A stretch of DNA of 64,000 bases from Propionibacteriaceae bacterium (GTDB lineage Bacteria > Actinomycetota > Actinomycetes > Propionibacteriales > Propionibacteriaceae). Both the position numbers and the translations under genes were made by a program. Of the stretch, positions 43,577 through 51,113 are shown piece after piece. Below the pieces are notes generated by a model. It saw only the letters and a program-made list of their open reading frames with translations, ran no database searches and had not been told where the DNA came from. The stretch's first letter is position 1; each line of letters starts with the position of its first letter. The DNA lies in assembly GCA_031271975.1 (NCBI GenBank), contig JAISUR010000042.1, positions 19,903 to 83,902 on the forward strand. The letters are read 5' to 3'.

Positions 43577-44202
43577 CAGATCTTGTCCCCGACCTTGACG
43601 ACGGGCTTCGGCGTGCGCAGCCGGCGCGGGTTGATCGCACGGTTGATGGCGTAGGAGGCCAGCCCCTTCGGCGATTCTTTGGGCAGCCGCTCGGCGAGCA
43701 GCTTCTTGAAGCCGCGCCAGATGAGGAAGAGGTCGATGATGATGAGCAGGAAGATGCCCCAGGTGGTGTACATGACGATGAGCACCCCCGTGTCGCCCAG
43801 GTTCTCCGCGAACATGGACGCCGCCAGGCAGATCATGACGATCGGCAGCGCGAAACCGGCCGGCGAGCGGCGCGTGTCGACATAGTTGCGGCACAGCACC
43901 CGCCGCGGCTCGGCGTCGATTTTCTGCAGCTCTTCGCCGCGCTTTGCCGCCGCCAACTCGCGCTCACGGGCCTTGGCCTGCTTCGGGTTGAGCGTCGGAT
44001 TCAGCCGTTCGCGCCGCGCTTGCTCGGAAGCGGCCCGGGTCGGCGTGGGCCGAGCCTTCTTCTTCGGCGCCTCGGTGGCCTCGGCCGCCGCAGGCTCAGT
44101 TTCCGCGACTTTGGCGGCAGCCGGCTTCTTCTCGGCCGACTCGCTGGCCGTTTTCTTGTCTGCGGCAGCCTCGCCGCGCTCATAGGGCTTGAAAAGACCC
44201 AC
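43576..44202 (-). CDS. DUF3043 membrane protein
   Basis: A 208-residue actinobacterial protein. Residues 1-90 are a charged Ala/Lys/Glu-rich cytoplasmic segment, then CRNYVDTRRSPAGFALP leads into two membrane segments (about residues 118-160), and a basic tail follows. Function unknown. GTG 44202 has AAGGAG 8 bases upstream. First gene of the DUF3043-small ORF-erpA-receiver-trpD operon and divergent from the secreted DNase-like gene. Confidence 0.9.
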   Translation of the reverse strand: MGLFKPYERGEAAADKKTASESAEKKPAAAKVAETEPAAAEATEAPKKKARPTPTRAASEQARRERLNPTLNPKQAKARERELAAAKRGEELQKIDAEPRRVLCRNYVDTRRSPAGFALPIVMICLAASMFAENLGDTGVLIVMYTTWGIFLLIIIDLFLIWRGFKKLLAERLPKESPKGLASYAINRAINPRRLRTPKPVVKVGDKI

Positions 44203-44288
44203 TGCAGAACTCCTTGCTATGACCGGCCCATCCTACCCGAGTCCGGGGCGGGTTCCGCACCGCCGGTTCGGAGGTCCAAACCTGAAAG

Positions 44289-44308
44289 TTCGCCAAGATT
44301 CGCCAAGA
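44289..44308. repeat. tandem perfect 10-bp direct repeat
   Basis: TTCGCCAAGA occurs twice without a gap (44289-44298 and 44299-44308) in the 180-base divergent region between DUF3043 and the secreted nuclease; a weaker third copy (ACTGCCACGA) follows. One full helical turn per unit suits a regulator binding in tandem. Confidence 0.55.
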
Positions 44309-44382
44309 ACTGCCACGAAGCAGCCTCCCGATCCGTCGTAAATGCAATCAACCCGCGGGTTGCCCCGAATAAAAGGAGAATC

Positions 44383-46671
44383 ATGAAGAACAACCTCGCC
44401 ACCAAGTTGGCACTGTTCACCGCCGCCGGGCTGTTGGCGTCCGGACTCGGCGCCGTCCCCACCGCGCACGCCCTGGTGGACCCAGATCCCGCCGACCCTT
44501 GCATCCCGGAAACCCAGGTCACCGAAACCTGGGACGTGACGGCCATGCACTGGAACATTCTGGGATCGCATTTCTCATCCGATTTCGCCTCCCGGAAGAA
44601 GGCCGTGTCCGACAAGCTCAAGGCCGCCGCGCAAAGTGGCGCCACCATCTTCGGCCTCACGGAAACAACGCTTTCCGACACGCAGTATCTGGTGGGCCAA
44701 TTGCCGGGGCACTGGTCCTACTACCAACGTGATGCCAACAGCTTGCAGGCCATCGTGTGGAACACCGACGTGTGGACCCGGCAGGGGGCCGGCTTCCTCT
44801 ACACCGAGAAGGTGACCAGTACCGGCGCGCTGTACGGCTTGCGCGGCATGGCCTGGACATCGTTGCAGCACCGGCCCAGCGGCAAGGTGCTGCGCGTCGG
44901 CGAAATCCACCTCTCGCCGCGCTACAAGACCGGCTTGGCCAGCCCAGCCATCTCCACCACCCACGAATGGGACATGATCGCCCGGGAACTCGCCTCCGAA
45001 ACCAACCCGGTGTTGCTGCTCGGCGACATCAACTGGCACGGCGTGGCGAAAACCGGCGTAGACGTCTACGCGCATTACGACAATGGCGCCCCCATGACCA
45101 GCAACACCATCGTGCGCAGCGTCGCGGCGGGCTCCATCGCGTCGTCCTTGGATCCCGTAATCCGCTCCGGCTCCATCACCGGATTCGACGCGATTTCGCG
45201 GGAGTACGGGTACTGCCCGATCCAGACCGGCGCCGGGTACAAGCCCGCGTCCATCGTGGACCACGCCGTCGCGAAGAACGACCTGGCGGTGATCGACTAC
45301 GAGCAGGTCAGCGCCAACGGTTTGTCGGACCACCCCGCCATCAAGGTCAAGGTCGGGCTGTTCGACAAGGCGGCGCGGTTTTTCGACGCCGACTCGGACG
45401 GCGACGGCACGCTGGACAACGTGGACTATTCCACCCAGGCGGACGTGAACGGCGACGGGCGGGCAGACCTCGTGGGCTTCGGCAACACCGGGGTGCACGT
45501 GTCGCTGGGAAAGGCCGACGGCACCTTCGCGGCGTCTGCCAACTGGATCGCCAGTTTCGGCTACAACCAGGGCTGGCGCGTGGACAAACATCCCCGCCTC
45601 GTGGCCGACCTCAACCGAGACGGCAAAGCCGACCTCATCGGGTTCACCGACGACGGCGTGCGGGTCGCGGTGAGCCAGCCGCAAGACAAGAGCTTCGTCA
45701 ACCCGGTCACCAAACAGGCCGACAGCACCTACCTGTACCGAGGCTTCGGCTATGCCGACGGCTGGCGGATCAACAAGAACCCGCGCACGTTGGCTGACGT
45801 GAACGGCGACGGCAAGCTCGACATCGTCGGCTTCGCCAATGACGGGGTCTGGGTGGCTCTCGGCGTCGGCGACGGCACCTTCAAACCGGCCACCCGGTGG
45901 CTGGCCAACTTCGGATACAACCAGGGCTGGCGCGTGGACAAGTACCCGCGCTACGTGGTGGACGTGAACGGCGACGGCAGAGCGGACATCGTCGGCTTCG
46001 GCGCAGACGGCGCGCGCGTGGCCGTCAGCGACCCGGCGCGCTCCACCTTCGCCAACCCGGTCACCAAGAAGAACGACAGCACCTATCTGCTGGCGGACTT
46101 CGGCTACAACCAGGGCTGGCGGACCGAGCGCCATCCGCGCGCGCTGGCCGACGTCAACGGCGACGGCAAGACCGACATCGTGGGCTTCGCAAGCGGCGGC
46201 GTGACCGTGAGTTTGGGCGTGGGCGATGGGACGTTTGCCTCCCGGACCACATGGTTGGCCAACTTTGGCTACAACTCGGGCTGGAAAGTGGAGAACAACC
46301 CGCGGATCATCGCCGACGTGAATGGCGACGGCAAAGCCGACATCGTGGGCTTCGCGGACGACGGTGTCAAGGTCGCGCTCAGCAACGGCAAGAAGTTCAC
46401 CGTGCAGACCAGCGGCGGGGTGACCTTGGTCTCGTCGGAGTTCGGCTACGCCCGCGACGGGTGGCTGGTCGGCCGGAACCCGCGGGTGTTGGCCGACGTG
46501 AACGGCGATGGGAACCTGGACATCATCGGATTCGCCAACCAAACAGTCCGGGTCGCTCTGGGCTCAGGCAGCGGAACCTTCGCCGCCAGCAAGACGGCGA
46601 GTTCCAACTACTGCGCCCAGAGCGCGAGCGGTTGGAACCACCTCAAGCACCTGCGCGCGCCGATTTCGTGA
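44383..46671 (+). CDS. secreted endonuclease/exonuclease/phosphatase-fold protein with seven VCBS/FG-GAP repeats
   Basis: A 762-residue exported protein. Signal peptide at residues 1-30 (ending AHA). Residues about 45-330 carry the DNase I-like motifs GLTETT, LLGDINW and SDHP, the catalytic Glu, Asp-Asn and Asp-His of the EEP family, so it could cleave DNA or phosphoesters. A DSDGDGTLD calcium-binding stretch leads to seven repeats beginning D-VNGDG-x-D-x-VGF. Repeat lengths alternate 55, 63, 55, 63, 55, 60 residues, then a shorter final unit with two Cys-like ends. No wall anchor is seen. AAAAGGAG precedes the ATG at 44383. Confidence 0.9.
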   Translation: MKNNLATKLALFTAAGLLASGLGAVPTAHALVDPDPADPCIPETQVTETWDVTAMHWNILGSHFSSDFASRKKAVSDKLKAAAQSGATIFGLTETTLSDTQYLVGQLPGHWSYYQRDANSLQAIVWNTDVWTRQGAGFLYTEKVTSTGALYGLRGMAWTSLQHRPSGKVLRVGEIHLSPRYKTGLASPAISTTHEWDMIARELASETNPVLLLGDINWHGVAKTGVDVYAHYDNGAPMTSNTIVRSVAAGSIASSLDPVIRSGSITGFDAISREYGYCPIQTGAGYKPASIVDHAVAKNDLAVIDYEQVSANGLSDHPAIKVKVGLFDKAARFFDADSDGDGTLDNVDYSTQADVNGDGRADLVGFGNTGVHVSLGKADGTFAASANWIASFGYNQGWRVDKHPRLVADLNRDGKADLIGFTDDGVRVAVSQPQDKSFVNPVTKQADSTYLYRGFGYADGWRINKNPRTLADVNGDGKLDIVGFANDGVWVALGVGDGTFKPATRWLANFGYNQGWRVDKYPRYVVDVNGDGRADIVGFGADGARVAVSDPARSTFANPVTKKNDSTYLLADFGYNQGWRTERHPRALADVNGDGKTDIVGFASGGVTVSLGVGDGTFASRTTWLANFGYNSGWKVENNPRIIADVNGDGKADIVGFADDGVKVALSNGKKFTVQTSGGVTLVSSEFGYARDGWLVGRNPRVLADVNGDGNLDIIGFANQTVRVALGSGSGTFAASKTASSNYCAQSASGWNHLKHLRAPIS
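45442..46668 (+). repeat. alternating A/B calcium-binding-type repeats inside the secreted nuclease gene
   Basis: Units start at 45442 (A1), 45607 (B1), 45796 (A2), 45961 (B2), 46150 (A3), 46315 (B3) and 46495 (A4). A units contain GDGTF then WLANFGYNQGW; B units contain VAVS then NPVTKK-DSTYL and FGY. Each A+B pair spans about 118 residues, so the array grew by duplication of a two-unit block. Confidence 0.85.
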
Positions 46672-46698
46672 TCGAAGGGCAGCTGGTCTGACAGCGAC

Positions 46699-46737
46699 AA
46701 GGCGCCAGCCGGAACCATGGTGGCCGGCTGGCGCCTT
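46699..46737. terminator. bidirectional terminator between the nuclease gene and gcvT
   Basis: AAGGCGCCAGCCGG (46699-46712) pairs perfectly with CCGGCTGGCGCCTT (46724-46737), a 14-bp stem with an 11-base loop, between convergent genes. Confidence 0.85.
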
Positions 46738-46758
46738 CTTGCCCGATCAGGGCTCGGA

Positions 46759-47853
46759 TCACTGTTGCCGCACGTTCGGCGCCACGAAGGGAGTGTCCCG
46801 GATTTCGAAGGGCAGCACCTGGTCGCGGACTTGTACGCCGACGCGGCCGCTGGTCGGATACGGCGCGTCGAGCAGGGCGAGGGCGATGCCCTTGGACAAC
46901 GTTGGGGAGAACGTCCCGGAGGTGACCACGCCCAGTGGCGCGCCGTCCGCGGTTAGCACCTGCATCCCGGGACGCGGGATTCCCTTGTCCACCGCGACCA
47001 GGCCGCGCAGACGGCGTTTGGCAGTGCCGGCGCGCTCCGCCTTGAGCGCCGCGGCTCCCCAAAACACCTCCTTCTTCCAGCCGACGGCCCAGGCGACCGA
47101 GCCTTCCAAGGGGGAAATGTCCACCGACAATTCGTGGCCGTGCAGCGGATACCCCATTTCGGTGCGCAGCGTGTCGCGCGCGCCCAAGCCCGCGGGAACT
47201 ATGTCGTACTCGCGCCCAGCGGCCAGGACTTCGTTCCACAGCAGCGCGGCGGCGGCGACGGGAACCACAAGCTCATATCCGCGCTCCCCGGTGTAGCCGG
47301 TCCGGCAAACGGTTAGCTGCTGCGTCGCAAAGACCGCGTTGGCGAACGACATGTAATCGTGGCCGACGGGCAGGTGCAGCGCGGCCAACGTCTCGTCGGA
47401 ATACGGCCCCTGGACGGCGATGACGGCGTAGTCGCGGTGCAGGTTCGCCACTGTGACGCCCGCGGGGGCGGCGGCGGCGAGCTTGCCGGCGACCGTCGCC
47501 GTGTTCGACGCGTTCGGGATCAGGAACACCTCGTCATCGGAAATGCGGTACGCGATCAGGTCGTCAATGACCCCGCCCGTGTCGTCGCAGGCCAGGGTGT
47601 ACTGCGCCTTGCCGGCGGAAACGCGCTCCAAATCGTTGGACAGGCAGGTGTTCAAGAACGCGACCGCGCCGGGGCCCGAGACCCGGACTTTGCCCAGGTG
47701 GCTGACATCGAAGACCGCTACGCGCTCGCGGCAGGCGCGGTGCTCGGCGACGATCCCGGAATACTGCAGAGGCATCTGCCAGCCGCCGAACTCGGCAAAG
47801 CGGGCACCCAGGGCAACGTGTTGTTCGTGTAAAGGAGAGAGCAGATCAGTCAC
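46759..47853 (-). CDS. gcvT: glycine cleavage system T protein (aminomethyltransferase)
   Basis: A 364-residue folate-dependent T protein of the glycine cleavage complex, which moves the methylene group from the H protein to tetrahydrofolate and releases ammonia. FDVSHLGKVRVSGPGA near residue 48, the catalytic region LNTCLSNDL and RTGYTGERGYE are family blocks. GTG 47853 is 6 bases after TAGAGT. gcvH and gcvP are not in the window. The threonine aldolase in the aro operon could be one source of its glycine. Confidence 0.95.
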   Translation of the reverse strand: MTDLLSPLHEQHVALGARFAEFGGWQMPLQYSGIVAEHRACRERVAVFDVSHLGKVRVSGPGAVAFLNTCLSNDLERVSAGKAQYTLACDDTGGVIDDLIAYRISDDEVFLIPNASNTATVAGKLAAAAPAGVTVANLHRDYAVIAVQGPYSDETLAALHLPVGHDYMSFANAVFATQQLTVCRTGYTGERGYELVVPVAAAALLWNEVLAAGREYDIVPAGLGARDTLRTEMGYPLHGHELSVDISPLEGSVAWAVGWKKEVFWGAAALKAERAGTAKRRLRGLVAVDKGIPRPGMQVLTADGAPLGVVTSGTFSPTLSKGIALALLDAPYPTSGRVGVQVRDQVLPFEIRDTPFVAPNVRQQ

Positions 47854-47859
47854 GCGCCA

Positions 47860-47865
47860 ACTCTA
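47860..47865 (-). promoter_or_regulatory. -10 hexamer of gcvT
   Basis: TAGAGT on the minus strand ends 6 bases before GTG 47853. No glycine riboswitch is possible in this short divergent gap. Confidence 0.6.
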
Positions 47866-47919
47866 GCCTGGCCAAGCGGAGTAGATTAAGGCTCGCACGC
47901 TTTCGCGGAGAGGATTGGG

Positions 47920-49398
47920 ATGGAGACCGCGCTGCCCCGAATCAATTTGGCCACTGCTGCCAGCGGCGACGCCGACGTCATCGTCGTTGGGATTGCCGCC
48001 GCATCCGGTGGCGACATCCTCGTGGGCCTGCCGCCCGACATGGGCAAGAAGTGGGCGGCGGCATTCGGAAAACCCGTGCTGGACGTCGCCCAGTCGGTGG
48101 GCGCGGAGTCCGAGACCGGAACCGTCGCCATCGTGCCCGGACCCGGTGGGCAGCGGATGCTGGTTGCCGGGCTGGGGAAAGTCGATGTCACGACCGAAGC
48201 GGTGCGGCGCGGCGTCGGGGCCGCCTTCCGCGCAGCCCTCAAACTCCCTTCTGACAAGGGGCTTCGCATATCGGTAAGCCTGGACGCGCTGCAGCCAGAA
48301 CTGGTCAAGGGCGCAGTCGAAGGAGCTCTGCTCGGCGCCTACCAATACCGGCCCAAAGGCAAAGGCATCGCCGCGATCGAGATTGTCAGCCCCAGCAAGG
48401 ACGCCAAGCCGGCGGCCACCGCGGGCGTCACGACCGCCACGGCGGTGATCCGCACCCGTGACTGGGTGAACAAACCAGCCAACGAAATCTATCCCGAGTC
48501 ATTCGCGGAGTTGGCCCGCGGCCTCGCCAAGGAAGCCAAACTCGATTTCCAAGTCTGGGACGAGAAAGCCCTCGCGGACGAGGGCTGCGGCGGAATCCTC
48601 GCCGTAGGCTCGGGTTCGGCGCGCCCGCCACGGCTCATCCGTGCCGGTTACACCCCGCGCGGCGCAAAGGCGCACCTGGCCCTGGTTGGGAAAGGCATCA
48701 CTTTCGACTCGGGCGGGCTGGATCTGAAACCACCGGATTCCATGTACACCATGCGCACCGACATGACCGGCGCGGCGTCGGTGCTGGCCGCCACGGCGGC
48801 TATCGCGCGCCTGGGCCTCAAGGTGAAGGTGACCGCGTGGGCCGCCATGGCCGAGAACATGCCTTCGGGGACGGCGACACATCCCTCCGACGTGCTCACG
48901 ATGCGCAATGGCAAGACGGTCGAAAACGGCAACACTGACGCCGAAGGGCGCCTGGTCCTGGCTGACGCGCTGTCCAAGGCCGCGGCGGAGAAACCCGACC
49001 TGATCGTCGACGTGGCCACGTTGACCGGCTCGTGTGTGGTGGCACTCGGGGAACGCGTGGCCGGGCTCATGGCCCGCGACGACGCCACCGCTGACCGCGT
49101 GCTCGACGCCGCGGAAACCGCCGGGGAGCTTTTCTGGCACCTGCCCATCCCGGAAGAAACCGGCGAAAAGCTCAAATCAAATGTGGCCGATTTGCGCTCG
49201 ACCGCTGACCGCCCGGGTGGGGCGCTGACGGCGGCGCGATTCCTGTCCGAGTTTGTGCCCGAGCCTATCGCCTGGGCGCACCTCGACGTCGCGGGCACCG
49301 CTTTCAATCCGCACGCCGCCTACTATTACGTGCCCGAAGGCGCGACCGGCATGTCGGTGCGCACCCTTATCGCCCTGGCGGCGGGATTGGCCGGTTGA
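47920..49398 (+). CDS. pepA: leucyl aminopeptidase (family M17)
   Basis: A 492-residue cytosolic two-metal aminopeptidase. The C-terminal catalytic domain has the metal-binding KGITFDSGG (Lys and Asp), MRTDMTGAA and the family signature NTDAEGRL; an N-terminal domain of about 160 residues assists hexamer formation. A TAGATT hexamer at 47883-47888 and GAGAGGA before the ATG give a normal led transcript. The downstream flavoprotein starts one base after its stop. It is divergent from gcvT, as in mycobacteria. Confidence 0.96.
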   Translation: METALPRINLATAASGDADVIVVGIAAASGGDILVGLPPDMGKKWAAAFGKPVLDVAQSVGAESETGTVAIVPGPGGQRMLVAGLGKVDVTTEAVRRGVGAAFRAALKLPSDKGLRISVSLDALQPELVKGAVEGALLGAYQYRPKGKGIAAIEIVSPSKDAKPAATAGVTTATAVIRTRDWVNKPANEIYPESFAELARGLAKEAKLDFQVWDEKALADEGCGGILAVGSGSARPPRLIRAGYTPRGAKAHLALVGKGITFDSGGLDLKPPDSMYTMRTDMTGAASVLAATAAIARLGLKVKVTAWAAMAENMPSGTATHPSDVLTMRNGKTVENGNTDAEGRLVLADALSKAAAEKPDLIVDVATLTGSCVVALGERVAGLMARDDATADRVLDAAETAGELFWHLPIPEETGEKLKSNVADLRSTADRPGGALTAARFLSEFVPEPIAWAHLDVAGTAFNPHAAYYYVPEGATGMSVRTLIALAAGLAG

Positions 49399-49399
49399 A

Positions 49400-50977
49400 A
49401 TGCCCCAGTTTGAAACAGATCTGGTCATAGCGGGCGCCGGCACCGCCGGATTGTTGGCCGCCGTGGCGGCACGCCGCCTGGGTTTCGAGGTCTTGGTCGT
49501 GGAGCGCACCGCGTACGCCGGCGGGACCACCTCCGGCTCGCGCGGCGCCATGTGGCTGCCGGCCAACGACCTGGCCGGGAAACTCGGCGTCAACGACTCC
49601 GTTCCGGCCGCCCTCGAATACCTCAATTCCGTGTTGGGGGACACCACCGACGCATCGACGGCGGCCCGCCGCGAAGGTTACATCACATCCGCACCGAAAA
49701 TGGTCCGCTGGCTGCTCAGCTCGCGGCTGCCGCTGTTCGTGATGCGCCTGCCCGACTACCATCCCGCCGAAGAGGGCGGCCTGCCGCAAGGCCGGGTCAT
49801 CTCCACCCACCACTCCGACCCGAAGTCGCTGGGCGACAACGCCGCGCGCCTGCGCCGTGCGCCCGCCCGCACCGCCCGCAAGCTCCCGCCGCTGGGTTTC
49901 CTCGCCCCGAAGGCATCCACCACCGGCACACGCGGCGAATCCCTGGCCACCGAACTGCTGCGGCGCGCCTGCGTCAACGGCGTCGAAATCTGGTTCGAGA
50001 CGGCCTTCGCCGAGTTGACCGAGACGGCCGGAAGAGTGACCGGCGTGGTCGTGGAACGCGGCGGCGAACGCGTCCAAGTGGTGGCCCGCAAGGCCGTGCT
50101 GTTGGCGTGCGGCGGCTTCGAGGCGAGCCAAACCCTGCGCGAAGAGCACCTCCCGCTACCGACAAATGCGGCTTGGTCGCTCAACGAAGCGCTCAACGAC
50201 GGCTCCGCGCTGGACCCGGCCATGGCGCTGGGAGCGGACACGGCCGCAATGGGCAACGCCTGGTGGGCTCCCGTGATCGTCGCAAACGGCGTCCCGTACC
50301 GCATCGACCGCGCCCGGCAAGCGCCGCACAGCGTCATCGTCGACCACGCGGGCGACCGGTTCTTTTCCGAAGCGGCAGGCCCGGCGATCCTGGGGCGCTA
50401 CCTGTATGACCGGACCCGCGGAGTGCGCTCAGTGCCATCGTTCCTGATCATGGACAACAAGCACCGTTCCAGCTACGAACTCGGCCCCTGGAAGGCCGGA
50501 TCCACGCCACGCAAAGCCATCGATGACGGCGACATCGTGCGCGCGGGCACGCTGGACGAGTTGGCGCAGCAGTTGGGCATCGACCGCGCGGGCCTGATCG
50601 GCACCGTGGTCCGCTTCAACGGCTTTGCGCACAAAGGCGTGGACGAGGACTTCCGCCGCGGCGAATCCGACTGGGACCGCTTCGGCCTGGGCGGCTCCAA
50701 GAAGAAGAACTACGGCCTGGCCAAGCTCGACCGTTCGCCGTACTGGGCGGCCAAAGTCTATCCGGGCGACACCGGCACCAAAGGTGGCCTGCTGATCGAC
50801 GCCGACTCGCGCGTGCTGCGCGCCGACGGCTCCCCTATAGCGGGCCTGTACGCGTGCCCAGGCGCAGCCGCGTCGCTGATGAAAGGCACCTCGCCAGGAC
50901 CGGGAGCCGGATTGGGCGAGGCCCTGATAGCCGCCTACCGCGCGGTGTTGGCGATAGACGGCGCCCAAGGCGAGTAG
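49400..50977 (+). CDS. FAD-dependent oxidoreductase of the fumarate reductase/3-ketosteroid dehydrogenase type
   Basis: A 525-residue flavoprotein. Dinucleotide-binding GAGTAGLLAA with the distal acidic residue (VVERT) is at residues 12-40; TTSGSRGAMWLPAND marks the FAD_binding_2/KstD group; near the C-terminus LYACPGAAASLMKG and GPGAGLGEAL bind FAD. Members dehydrogenate ketosteroids or reduce fumarate-like substrates; the substrate here is unknown. The ATG at 49400 is one base after the pepA stop, so it is translated with pepA even though no metabolic link is obvious. Confidence 0.87.
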   Translation: MPQFETDLVIAGAGTAGLLAAVAARRLGFEVLVVERTAYAGGTTSGSRGAMWLPANDLAGKLGVNDSVPAALEYLNSVLGDTTDASTAARREGYITSAPKMVRWLLSSRLPLFVMRLPDYHPAEEGGLPQGRVISTHHSDPKSLGDNAARLRRAPARTARKLPPLGFLAPKASTTGTRGESLATELLRRACVNGVEIWFETAFAELTETAGRVTGVVVERGGERVQVVARKAVLLACGGFEASQTLREEHLPLPTNAAWSLNEALNDGSALDPAMALGADTAAMGNAWWAPVIVANGVPYRIDRARQAPHSVIVDHAGDRFFSEAAGPAILGRYLYDRTRGVRSVPSFLIMDNKHRSSYELGPWKAGSTPRKAIDDGDIVRAGTLDELAQQLGIDRAGLIGTVVRFNGFAHKGVDEDFRRGESDWDRFGLGGSKKKNYGLAKLDRSPYWAAKVYPGDTGTKGGLLIDADSRVLRADGSPIAGLYACPGAAASLMKGTSPGPGAGLGEALIAAYRAVLAIDGAQGE

Positions 50978-51113
50978 CGGCGAGGTTTCGCCCGGCGTCG
51001 TTCCGGGTTTTATCTGGGAGCTTGGGACAAACTCCGACTACGTGTAGCTGCCTGGTCAACGCCGGTTGCTGCCCGGTAGACTGTGGCCCACCCACGTCGA
51101 GAACGGAACCGCA

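Noticed and set aside
44575..46542. 655-residue antisense frame across the repeat region
   Set aside because: It mirrors the VCBS repeats (periodic VAVDVG-like text) and is explained by their codon pattern.
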